Source: DASVCN01 sp040905665
Lineage (GTDB): Bacteria > Deinococcota > Deinococci > Deinococcales > Trueperaceae
Assembly: GCA_040905665.1 (NCBI GenBank)
Contig: JBBDRD010000027.1
Span: 124,001-188,000, forward strand
Direction of reading: 5' to 3'
DNA: 64,000 nt
Both the position numbers and the translations under genes were made by a program. Shown in pieces: positions 49,978 through 58,713 of the stretch. Position 1 is the stretch's first letter. Each line of letters starts with the position of its first letter. Below the pieces are notes generated by a model, which was not told where the DNA came from, did no database searches, and worked only from the letters and a program-made list of their open reading frames with translations.

Positions 49978-52900
49978 CCCGCCGAAGCAGGGCTGCGACA
50001 GGAACAGGTAAGGGAGCCTCACTCCCCAACCAAGTTTCAATCCTCAGCCCCGCCGAAGCAGGGCTGCGACGATACGAGTGTAGCTACGGCCCGCGCACCC
50101 TTCGAGTTTCAATCCTCAGCCCCGCCGAAGCAGGGCTGCGACGTCACCGGTGGCGTAGGCGGTGCGCCGCTTAGCGAGTTTCAATCCTCAGCCCCGCCGA
50201 AGCAGGGCTGCGACGGACAGCACCGAGTATCCCCCTGGAGCGCAGATCTAGTTTCAATCCTCAGCCCCGCCGAAGCAGGGCTGCGACCAGGTACGCCTCG
50301 GGTGAACGCATCGGCCGAACCTGTTTCAATCCTCAGCCCCGCCGAAGCAGGGCTGCGACGAGACCACAGAATCGTCACCTGCGCCCCAACCCGGTTTCAA
50401 TCCTCAGCCCCGCCGAAGCAGGGCTGCGACGTGGGGCGTCAAACCTTACCGACTTTCGTGAGGCCCTGTTTCAATCCTCAGCCCCGCCGAAGCAGGGCTG
50501 CGACCCTCGCACATTGCCGTACCGATGACACCCAGCTTGTTTCAATCCTCAGCCCCGCCGAAGCAGGGCTGCGACCGGGGGGACATCCTCGGTTTGCCCG
50601 GGAACCATCCGTTTCAATCCTCAGCCCCGCCGAAGCAGGGCTGCGACCCCCGACACTGGCCAGCCCGGACTCGTCAACACCGTGTTTCAATCCTCAGCCC
50701 CGCCGAAGCAGGGCTGCGACTGAAAGGAAGGGAAATGCCAAGAGACGCTGTAAAAGTTTCAATCCGCAGCCCCGCCGAAGCAGGGCTGCGACGCGTTGTA
50801 GGTGTAGGCGTCGGGGGTGTTGATGAAGTTTCAATCCTCAGCCCCGCCGAAGCAGGGCTGCGACGTGCCAAGCTACCCGCGCCTTGTTTGACAACTCGTG
50901 TTTCAATCCTCAGCCCCGCCGAAGCAGGGCTGCGACTGCCCTTGCCCTGCTCCGGCGCGAGGCCCACGCGTTTCAATCCTCAGCCCCGCCGAAGCAGGGC
51001 TGCGACATGTGGCGGTAGAGGCTCCAGCAGCAGCCGCTATAGGTTTCAATCCTCAGCCCCGCCGAAGCAGGGCTGCGACCAGTAGCCGGTGAGACGCTGG
51101 ATGACGCACTGTTGTTTCAATCCTCAGCCCCGCCGAAGCAGGGCTGCGACGGGCGGGTGGTCAATCACAAGGATGGCGACAAGACGTTTCAATCCTCAGC
51201 CCCGCCGAAGCAGGGCTGCGACGCGGTTGAGATCACCATCAGTGCCCGTACCGACCAGTTTCAATCCTCAGCCCCGCCGAAGCAGGGCTGCGACTCGCAG
51301 CGAGTACGGCCCTCTCGCCTGACTGCCCGTTTCAATCCTCAGCCCCGCCGAAGCAGGGCTGCGACAGTGACGTAGCGACCCGTGACAACGGCAGCATCGA
51401 GTTTCAATCCTCAGCCCCGCCGAAGCAGGGCTGCGACCAATCTCGTCGGCAATCTCGAAGCTGGCCTGAGCGTTTCAATCCGCAGCCCCGCCGAAGCAGG
51501 GCTGCGACTACCGGGAGCAGTCCATCGAATCGAGGGCTGCATGTTTCAATCCTCAGCCCCGCCGAAGCAGGGCTGCGACCCAATTGGATACCGAGACTCG
51601 CATCAAACGCCTGGTTTCAATCCTCAGCCCCGCCGAAGCAGGGCTGCGACGTGGTCACGTGAGCGTTGTCCACGCGCTCACCGATGTTTCAATCCTCAGC
51701 CCCGCCGAAGCAGGGCTGCGACTGGAATCCGAGTGTGTGAGGAGTGGCATTCCTTTGTTTCAATCCTCAGCCCCGCCGAAGCAGGGCTGCGACTCCACCA
51801 GCTGCGCGTGGCCGCCGGCCTACCGGCGTTTCAATCCTCAGCCCCGCCGAAGCAGGGCTGCGACCTTCGACCGCTGTTGCCTGTGGCCTCGTGAAGTAGT
51901 TTCAATCCTCAGCCCCGCCGAAGCAGGGCTGCGACGGTCGGTGCTTTCCAGGCTTGCGAGGTCCATGTTGTTTCAATCCTCAGCCCCGCCGAAGCAGGGC
52001 TGCGACACTCGAACTCAAGCAGGCCCACGCGCAACCGGAAGAGTTTCAATCCTCAGCCCCGCCGAAGCAGGGCTGCGACCCGGCACAAGGTCGATCCCTG
52101 GAGCGCAGATCTAGTTTCAATCCTCAGCCCCGCCGAAGCAGGGCTGCGACTCCGGGCGACTTGCTCCATCTTCACGCCCGTCTGGTTTCAATCCTCAGCC
52201 CCGCCGAAGCAGGGCTGCGACAGGGCTTACCGAGGATTCGTACGCTATCCACTACTCGTTTCAATCCTCAGCCCCGCCGAAGCAGGGCTGCGACTGCTCA
52301 GGCTTGAACGGACAGGTGACGGCTACCGAGTTTCAATCCTCAGCCCCGCCGAAGCAGGGCTGCGACGAACGGCGGGAAGGCGTTCGATCACATTCCCGTT
52401 GAGTTTCAATCCTCAGCCCCGCCGAAGCAGGGCTGCGACCATGGCTAGCGACGCGGCAGGCAGGCCGATAAGGGTTTCAATCCTCAGCCCCGCCGAAGCA
52501 GGGCTGCGACGGGTGCAGTGCGTAGAAGCGGACCTCATCGAAGGGTTTCAATCCTCAGCCCCGCCGAAGCAGGGCTGCGACTCAAAATATCTTGAGAAGC
52601 CCGCCCGGGAGCATCTGTTTCAATCCTCAGCCCCGCCGAAGCAGGGCTGCGACTCCGAACAACCGGATACCCCCGCGACAGAAGACCCGTTTCAATCCTC
52701 AGCCCCGCCGAAGCAGGGCTGCGACCTGGACGCCCGCAACGCCCTCGGGCGCGTCTGTGAAGTTTCAATCCTCAGCCCCGCCGAAGCAGGGCTGCGACCC
52801 GACAGGGAAGAGGATGACGCGAGAGTCGAGTTGTTTCAATCCTCAGCCCCGCCGAAGCAGGGCTGCGACTTCGAGTACGCGCCAGCCTTACGCATGGGGG

Positions 52901-53226
52901 CACGTTTCAATCCTCAGCCCCGCCGAAGCAGGGCTGCGACTAGGCGTGCAACTCGTGAGGGTAAGCGCCAATGCGTTTCAATCCTCAGCCCCGCCGAAGC
53001 AGGGCTGCGACGGTGGGTCGGGAGCTACCGTGTCCTCGCTCCACATGTTTCAATCCTCAGCCCCGCCGAAGCAGGGCTGCGACACAGCCTCCCGGATCGC
53101 CTTCCGCAACGCCTCCTTGTTTCAATCCTCAGCCCCGCCGAAGCAGGGCTGCGACCCGGCAGAGGGCGAGCAGAGCTCGGAGGCGTGACGTTTCAATCCT
53201 CAGCCCCGCCGAAGCAGGGCTGCGAC
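49978..53226 (-). CRISPR. Leader-proximal part of the type I-C CRISPR array (45 intact repeats, 45 spacers, plus the other half of the split repeat)
   Basis: The segment starts with the right part of the repeat broken by IS-A (49978-49999) and ends with repeat 53190-53226, next to the leader. Repeats are 37 bases and nearly invariant; 50756 and 51472 carry the same single change as 42918. Spacers are 33-37 bases. The strand is set by the cas genes, the leader side and the ATTGAAAC end. Two spacers (50215-50250, 52080-52113) share 18 bases. Together with the distal part I count 74 repeats and 73 spacers. Confidence 0.97.
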
Positions 53227-53412
53227 GGTACAGGCTATAGATTACGTTCCGTACCGCTTCTAGGTGGAGTTTTGCGCGAACACCCAGACTTTTATGTTTT
53301 TCCTGAGACGTGCCTTATCAAGGATTATCAATATTCACGCCACTCAACCAAAAAGCGGCAAACGCGATCCTGCCGGGGATTTGGACAACACTAGGGGTTC
53401 GCGCCCGAATAC
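53227..53412 (-). promoter_or_regulatory. CRISPR leader between cas2 and the first repeat
   Basis: These 186 bases have no gene and are less GC-rich than their surroundings, with several A/T runs (AAAAAG, GTTTTT, GATTATCAATATT). Next to the first repeat on the minus strand is an imperfect GGTAC...GTACC inverted pair (53227-53255 region). It should hold the pre-crRNA promoter and the signals for integration of new spacers. No specific promoter is called. Confidence 0.65.
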
Positions 53413-53703
53413 TCAGAGCACCAACGGCTCCTCGAAATCGACGTGGCGATCCAGGCCGAAGCATTGCAGAAAGTCGTCCCGCTCACCACGCAGATTATAG
53501 ATGCGTAAGCTGTCGCTGCTCGGATTGATGATTTTTTTCAGCTTCGCGACCAAGTCCTCGTACTGTGCCGCGTCCACGCTACACTCGAATACAGAGAACT
53601 GAACGCGTTGGCCAAAATTCTTGCAAGTCTGCGCGACTTTATGGAGGCGCCGCCGCCCTGCCTTCGACTCGGTGTTCACGTCGTACGTAACGAGAATGTT
53701 CAC
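53413..53703 (-). CDS. cas2: Cas2, spacer-integration subunit
   Basis: The protein has 96 aa, the usual length. MNILVTYDVNTESKAGRRRL has the conserved Asp at the end of the first strand. GQRVQFSVFECSVDAAQYEDL is the second Cas2 block. With Cas1 it forms the integrase that inserts spacers at the leader end. It is the last cas gene, 9 bases after cas1 and directly before the leader. Confidence 0.96.
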   Translation of the reverse strand: MNILVTYDVNTESKAGRRRLHKVAQTCKNFGQRVQFSVFECSVDAAQYEDLVAKLKKIINPSSDSLRIYNLRGERDDFLQCFGLDRHVDFEEPLVL

Positions 53704-53712
53704 CGAGTGCTC

Positions 53713-54744
53713 CTAGCGGTAGAGGAACGGCCGGTAGTTCGGCACGTCGCCGCGCAAATGCCGGGCCAGCAATCGGGCCTGAGTGTGCGCGACCAGACCA
53801 AAGGGAATGGGCTTGGCAAGGACGGGATGTGTAACCTCATCCTGCTTGCGTTTTTGGTACGCGACAGCTACGGTCTTTCGCGACTCCTCGGTCAGCTCGA
53901 CGGCGCCACCCGGCCGCGCCACGAATCCGTCTGCCCTAACCTGACCCAGATTGATTAGGGTAAGGACGAGACGGTCGGCCAACGGCGCCCGTAACTCTTC
54001 CATTAAATCCAACGCTAGGGCTGGGCGCCCGGGCCGCAACGCATGCAGAAAGCCCACCTGCGGGTCGAGGCCAACGCCTTCCAGGGCAGATACGCACTCG
54101 TTGCGGAGCATTCCGTAGACGAATGAGAGAAGCGCGTTTACCCTATCCCGTGGGGGCCGGCGGTTGCGTCCCGAAAAAACGAACTCATCTTTGTTCGTAC
54201 GGATCATGTGGTCAAAGACGGCGAAGTAAGCTTTGGCCGCATCACCCTCGGCGCCGCGCACCTCGTCCAAATAGCGTAATCGAGGCAGATGGGTGATAGC
54301 GTCGGCGTGGACGCGAGCTGCCGTACGAATGACTTGTTCCACCTCTGCTTCGGCCCCTTCTCGGGCGTTACGGAGGAGTACGGTGCGGGCATTCTGTAGC
54401 TTGCCTGCGACCATGTACTTTGCCAACTCGAGCGTCGTATCCGCACTGTCTAGAGCCGCGTGTTGTGCTCGGCGTAACAGAACATTGCCGCTCGTCGGGG
54501 CGAAAAGTCGCGCCTTGAAGCGCCCACTCTGCGTTAGCCAAACGATACTGCGTCCGTCATCGCCGCACCTGTGTATTAGAAAGGGGCTTAACAGCACGTT
54601 GCCGAAGATTACCAAACCACTCAAATGATGCAGCGGGATCTGAAAGGGAGTCTTGCCTTCTACATCGATCTTCAACGTGTCGTGATCGAGTCGTAGATAG
54701 CTTCCCTGTGTTTGGACGTAGAGCGTGTTGAGAACCTGCTTCAC
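53713..54744 (-). CDS. cas1: Cas1 integrase (type I-C)
   Basis: The protein has 343 aa, as in type I-C. The N-terminal beta domain begins KQVLNTLYVQTQGSYLRLDHD. The metal-binding residues lie in the alpha domain: Glu in RGAEGDAAKAYFAVFD, His in GFLHALRPGRPALALDLMEE, and the following Asp/Glu. It cuts and joins new spacers in the leader-end repeat. Cas4 is coupled upstream (four-base overlap), typical of I-C adaptation modules, where Cas4 selects PAM-containing prespacers. Confidence 0.97.
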   Translation of the reverse strand: MKQVLNTLYVQTQGSYLRLDHDTLKIDVEGKTPFQIPLHHLSGLVIFGNVLLSPFLIHRCGDDGRSIVWLTQSGRFKARLFAPTSGNVLLRRAQHAALDSADTTLELAKYMVAGKLQNARTVLLRNAREGAEAEVEQVIRTAARVHADAITHLPRLRYLDEVRGAEGDAAKAYFAVFDHMIRTNKDEFVFSGRNRRPPRDRVNALLSFVYGMLRNECVSALEGVGLDPQVGFLHALRPGRPALALDLMEELRAPLADRLVLTLINLGQVRADGFVARPGGAVELTEESRKTVAVAYQKRKQDEVTHPVLAKPIPFGLVAHTQARLLARHLRGDVPNYRPFLYR

Positions 54745-55352
54745 GGCACTTCTCGGACAAGAAAGGGGTCACCTTTCTGCCTATCCCACGAGCGCACCTC
54801 AAAAGGCATGCAGGCGTCGATCAGGGAACAAGCGCCGCAACGCTCATCTGCTACCGGGTGGGGTAAGACGTTTTGTTCGCGTAGCTCCCGTACCCTCTGA
54901 ACCGTTTCGCGAAAGACAGAGCGAAGCTCTTCGGTAAATGGCACAATCCGTCGCCGGCGAGATCGATCGTAGTAAAGGCTGCCCTCGCCAATGGAAACGT
55001 CGAGCATCTCCTCGAGGCAAATCGCTTGGGCGCACAACTGCACTTCATCTGCTTGACGTTTTTTGCGGGAACCCGCTTTGTACTCCACCGGGTAAGGCGT
55101 GCCGTCCTCCAGGAACTCCACTACATCCGCCTTGCCTGTGAGGCCGAAGCGTTCGGAGTAAAGGGGAAGGGCGCGCTCGAGCCGTACTCCTGCGACCAAC
55201 TCGCCTCCACTCTCGTGTGCCCGCTCGTGTACTCGGTTGCCACGCAAGGTGTAGATGTTCTCGTCATAGGTTGCCTCCACGTGAATGAGAGCGCACTGAC
55301 GGGGACAGTAGAGGTAGTGCTGCAATGCGGAGATTGGGATCGGATTGTTCAC
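54741..55352 (-). CDS. cas4: Cas4, RecB-like prespacer-processing nuclease
   Basis: The protein has 203 aa. LQHYLYCPRQCALIHVE holds the first Cys; CGACSLIDACMPFE near the C-terminus holds the other Fe-S cluster Cys residues. The nuclease residues are in GKADVVEFLEDG (Asp) and YPVEYKAG (E-x-K). It trims prespacers and sets PAM orientation with Cas1-Cas2. It begins 9 bases after cas7c. Confidence 0.96.
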   Translation of the reverse strand: MNNPIPISALQHYLYCPRQCALIHVEATYDENIYTLRGNRVHERAHESGGELVAGVRLERALPLYSERFGLTGKADVVEFLEDGTPYPVEYKAGSRKKRQADEVQLCAQAICLEEMLDVSIGEGSLYYDRSRRRRIVPFTEELRSVFRETVQRVRELREQNVLPHPVADERCGACSLIDACMPFEVRSWDRQKGDPFLVREVP

Positions 55353-55361
55353 CGGCGGTCG

Positions 55362-56243
55362 CTACCCTTGGACAAGGCGGTGGATCTGAAGGCCCTGTGG
55401 CAATTCCTCCCGAACTGTGACGACGTAGTCTTCGTAGCTGCGCGGCGTCGGGACATTGTCCTTCCGTTCGACCCGGATGCCGTTAAAGAGCTTATGTGCG
55501 GGAGCGTTTCCGAGGGCATTATCGTGCGAGAAAACGAACACCTCTTGGCAACTTGTGAGGCCGCGAGAAGCGGAGCGGTCCAAATCCCACATGTTGACGA
55601 GTGCCTGCCAGAAGAGTGCCAAATCGTCTCCGTCGAAGCCGGTATCGTCGGCGAAGCTTGGGACGAAAAAGCCGTGCGCACGGTAGAGACCGTAAGGGAT
55701 AAAGGCCTTGCGGCCCATAGTGCCGAACGACGACTGGTCGTCACCCTCGCGCCCTTCTCCGGGCTTGGTGACAGCGACCCTCGTGATAGAAATGTCGAGC
55801 CCCAGGATCGGGTCGACCGAGCGTGCGAAGGTCAACTGTACCGGTCCACGGACCTGTCCCGCATTGACCTCGGTACTCATCACCGCGCCGAAAGCGCGCA
55901 CGTCGAAAAAGTTCGCGCACATCCATGCCCTGGCCTCGGAGATATCTTTGACGTTTGGCTTCTTTGAGTTCTTTCCTAGCGCCGTGTACGCGCGCTGATT
56001 CCGCTCGTTCAAAACTGCACCCTGCTGAATGTAAATCTTGTATCGATCTTCAGTTCCCCTACAGGTGTCGACGTAGTTACGCACTTTGCGCTTCAGCGCA
56101 ACATCCGTAACTAAGCCGTGTCGCGTCTCCGGGTCCACACGTGGCAGATTGCCCGCGTCCGGGTCGCCGTTGGGGTTTCCGTCAGTTACGTCGAAGAGCA
56201 TGACAAACTCGTGGCGGACGGTGGGGTCGAGGTGCTTGCTCAT
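55362..56243 (-). CDS. cas7c: Cas7c (Csd2), backbone of the I-C Cascade
   Basis: The protein has 293 aa. It starts RHEFVMLFDVTDGNPNGDPD, the Csd2 opening, with LPRVDPETRHGLVTDVALKR following. FFDVRAFGAVMSTEVNAGQVRGPVQ is another family block. Several copies line the crRNA in the surveillance complex. It overlaps cas8c by four bases. A long plus-strand frame at 55026-55967 is antisense to it and is rejected. Confidence 0.95.
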   Translation of the reverse strand: MSKHLDPTVRHEFVMLFDVTDGNPNGDPDAGNLPRVDPETRHGLVTDVALKRKVRNYVDTCRGTEDRYKIYIQQGAVLNERNQRAYTALGKNSKKPNVKDISEARAWMCANFFDVRAFGAVMSTEVNAGQVRGPVQLTFARSVDPILGLDISITRVAVTKPGEGREGDDQSSFGTMGRKAFIPYGLYRAHGFFVPSFADDTGFDGDDLALFWQALVNMWDLDRSASRGLTSCQEVFVFSHDNALGNAPAHKLFNGIRVERKDNVPTPRSYEDYVVTVREELPQGLQIHRLVQG

Positions 56244-58012
56244 GCATTCTCCTCACTCTGCTGCTCCATGCGCTCGGTCAGAGCAGCCCAGTAGTCGGCG
56301 CGTTCGTGGTAGTACCCGAGGCTGAAAAGGGCTTGGTCTTTGGTGCCAAGGGTGCCAGGAACGTCGCTGATGCGGGTCAGAATCTCTTGCAGGCGCTTCT
56401 GTGCGTTCGTGTGCGCACCCGGTTTGTTCTTACGGATCTTGCTCAGGTGGTCTTGTGACGACTGCATTAGGCGGCCGAAGACAGATTCGGGGGCAGTGCT
56501 GAACGACCCGTAGAACCGGTCGACCATCGTAGCGTTCACCTTGCCGAGGGCGGCGTACTGGAGGCTGTCGAGTGCCGCGAGCAGTCTGCCGAGGTGGTAG
56601 GAGACTTCGGGGCGGTCGCGTACAAGGCTTTCCATGCGGATCATGTCCTCCTTGAGGGATGCGAGCACCATCTTCGTCAGTACGGCGCGCGGTCGGGTCA
56701 CGCGTCTCTCCGCGCGGTTGCGCTTGATGAGCTGGTCAAGAAACGAGTAAGGCAGCGGGGTTTCTTTCAGGGCAAACGCGACCAGCGCGACGGGCACATT
56801 CGGCACCAGCTCTTTGTTGGCGTCACGGTAGAGGCCAGCAGCCAGGGCATAGAGACCCAAGGGAGTTCCACGTTTTCCGTCACTATCGGTAAGAGCTTGC
56901 GACGCGAAGTAGCGTCGTAGGTTCTCTCTCACTCTACCCACGGTGGTTTCGATGTGGTCGCGGACCACCACCCGGCTGCCGCTGGCAGAGAACGCGGCAG
57001 CGAAGAATGCGTCGTCTTTCATGCTCTCGGAGGTACGCCCCGTCCAAACCGAGCCGATGGTCCTCCGCACCTGCTCGGGACGGTCAGTCATCTCGGCTAC
57101 GGGCATTTCTTCGTCGGAAAAAAGTGCCGCTAGTTCCGCATTTTCTCCTGTTGGATTGGAGAGGAGGTCCGGGACCGGCGGAATCTCGCCTCGTCGCGTC
57201 CAAAAAACGTACACGAGAGAACCAACGCGTAGGTGAGTTTTCCTGTCTTTGAGGAGCGCATTGAGTGCATTCGCGTACTTTTCGGCGTATTGCGGAAGGA
57301 CGGGCGCGATTTGCGACGCGGAGAGGCCATACGATTCGTAGACGGCCTCGTTAGCGGAGATAAGGTTCATGCCACTCGTTTGCCCGCCCGGTATCCCCTT
57401 GATCTTCACGGGTTCGCGGTCCATCACCTTGCCCGTTTCCCCCGAAATCAGACATTCGGCAGTAAGGGCATTTTTGGCGTCTTTACCCGCTGTCCGGCCT
57501 GTCTCGGACCAGTACCGCCGCACTTCTGGGCTGTCAATCGGGCGTGTACCATTGACCATAAAGGTTAGATTTTCGGCCGGATCGAAGTCCTTCGGTAGCT
57601 CGAGTGTCTCCACATTGGGGTCTTCTAAAAAGCGCTGGACTGCCCGCACTTCAGGGAGGTGCGTTGTCTCGGCGCAGGCTTCCACCGCTCTCTTGTAGGC
57701 TTCGTGGCGCTCCGCGACTTTGTCTGCGTCGACGCCATCTCGGGCGATCCCCAGAGTGTATTCACCGTTATCGACCAAGAGCTTAGCTTTGATGCTCGCC
57801 GCCCGTACGAGGCTCGGTGCCGTGAACAGTCGGGCCCGATCGCCTTGGGACTTTTCGTCACTCGTCCGAGCGGCGGCACGCGTGACTTGCCCCTGTTCAT
57901 CCAAATGGATAAGCCAACGCACCCCTACTTTCTGGTAGCCGGGCGGCAGCGTCTCGGTGCCTTCGTCGCCCTCAAGCCGTTCGGAGTAGTCCACCAGACT
58001 CTTGAGAAGCAT
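56240..58012 (-). CDS. cas8c: Cas8c (Csd1), large subunit of the I-C Cascade
   Basis: The protein has 590 aa, the normal Csd1 size. It opens LLKSLVDYSERLEGDEGTET and contains NLTFMVNGTRPIDSPEVRRYW and CLISGETGKVMDREPVKIKG, blocks that I recognise from the family, and ends with a helical C-terminal region (in type I-C a Cas11 small subunit is made from inside cas8c). It recognises the PAM and opens the target. Its start overlaps the cas5c stop by one base. A candidate internal cas11 start was not identified with confidence. Confidence 0.94.
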   Translation of the reverse strand: MLLKSLVDYSERLEGDEGTETLPPGYQKVGVRWLIHLDEQGQVTRAAARTSDEKSQGDRARLFTAPSLVRAASIKAKLLVDNGEYTLGIARDGVDADKVAERHEAYKRAVEACAETTHLPEVRAVQRFLEDPNVETLELPKDFDPAENLTFMVNGTRPIDSPEVRRYWSETGRTAGKDAKNALTAECLISGETGKVMDREPVKIKGIPGGQTSGMNLISANEAVYESYGLSASQIAPVLPQYAEKYANALNALLKDRKTHLRVGSLVYVFWTRRGEIPPVPDLLSNPTGENAELAALFSDEEMPVAEMTDRPEQVRRTIGSVWTGRTSESMKDDAFFAAAFSASGSRVVVRDHIETTVGRVRENLRRYFASQALTDSDGKRGTPLGLYALAAGLYRDANKELVPNVPVALVAFALKETPLPYSFLDQLIKRNRAERRVTRPRAVLTKMVLASLKEDMIRMESLVRDRPEVSYHLGRLLAALDSLQYAALGKVNATMVDRFYGSFSTAPESVFGRLMQSSQDHLSKIRKNKPGAHTNAQKRLQEILTRISDVPGTLGTKDQALFSLGYYHERADYWAALTERMEQQSEENA

Positions 58013-58701
58013 CAGCGTGAACTCTCGTAGAGTTCCTGCGGAATATGTAGAACGCCCCGCTCGAGTCGCGCCGGGAAGAATCTTGGTGTCGCCCGCCCCT
58101 CACGCCATCTGCCGCCTTCCGCACCATGCTCGCGGTAACGTACCGGCCCCTTCTCCTCAGGGGTGAATTCGATGTCGAAGAGCATCCGGCCGAGGTCGTC
58201 CGTCAGGTCTTGCGGAGTATCGGTATCCTCCGGCGGTGCGAAGAAGGCGCTGAACTCGCGGGTTCCCAGATACGGCTGAGCGTGTGCCTGGCCCTTCTCG
58301 ACGCGCCGACGGAAGATGTCGCGATATTTGGCGACGGGGTCGGTTGCGTGCGGCAAGAGTTCGATATCGGCGCGGATTCGGTACGCCACGTCGCGTAGCA
58401 GCAGTGCAAAGCGCTGCGTGCGGTCTTGGTCAGCGAACAATCCCCCGCTGCTATCTTCCCAGCCCCGCGCGGCTCTGGCCGACGCCTGCGTCTTGACCTC
58501 ATTGCGGACGAGCGAGAAGTGCCGGACGGGGTTGAGTACCCAGATTTCCTTGATGCGCCAGCGGAATTCGGGTTTCCAAGCGATCGCCTCCAAGATGCCA
58601 CGTGCAGCTGAAGGTGTCATTACGTCGTAGGAGACGCGCTCTACCTTGTGCTCTGGGCGCGTAAAACATGCGAAATCCCCCCAGACTTTGACCTCGAGCA
58701 A
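58012..58701 (-). CDS. cas5c: Cas5c (Cas5d), pre-crRNA processing endonuclease
   Basis: The protein has 229 aa. LEVKVWGDFACFTRPEHKVE and YDVMTPSAARGILEAIAWKP are classic Cas5d motifs, and the second block (PVRHFSLVRNEVKTQ) is also conserved. In type I-C this protein replaces Cas6 and cuts the repeat RNA at the 3' base of its hairpin, leaving an 11-base 5' handle. The repeat here predicts handle AGGAUUGAAAC. It follows cas3 by 12 bases. Confidence 0.96.
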   Translation of the reverse strand: MLEVKVWGDFACFTRPEHKVERVSYDVMTPSAARGILEAIAWKPEFRWRIKEIWVLNPVRHFSLVRNEVKTQASARAARGWEDSSGGLFADQDRTQRFALLLRDVAYRIRADIELLPHATDPVAKYRDIFRRRVEKGQAHAQPYLGTREFSAFFAPPEDTDTPQDLTDDLGRMLFDIEFTPEEKGPVRYREHGAEGGRWREGRATPRFFPARLERGVLHIPQELYESSR

Positions 58702-58713
58702 TTCAACTACCTC

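Noticed and set aside
53227..53262. A possible 74th spacer after the last repeat
   Set aside because: No repeat follows, and this side carries the AT-rich leader and cas2; it is the leader end.
55026..55967. 313-codon plus-strand frame across cas4 and cas7c, considered as an anti-CRISPR or antisense gene
   Set aside because: No ribosome-binding site or domain is evident, and both minus-strand genes are well recognised; it follows their codon structure.
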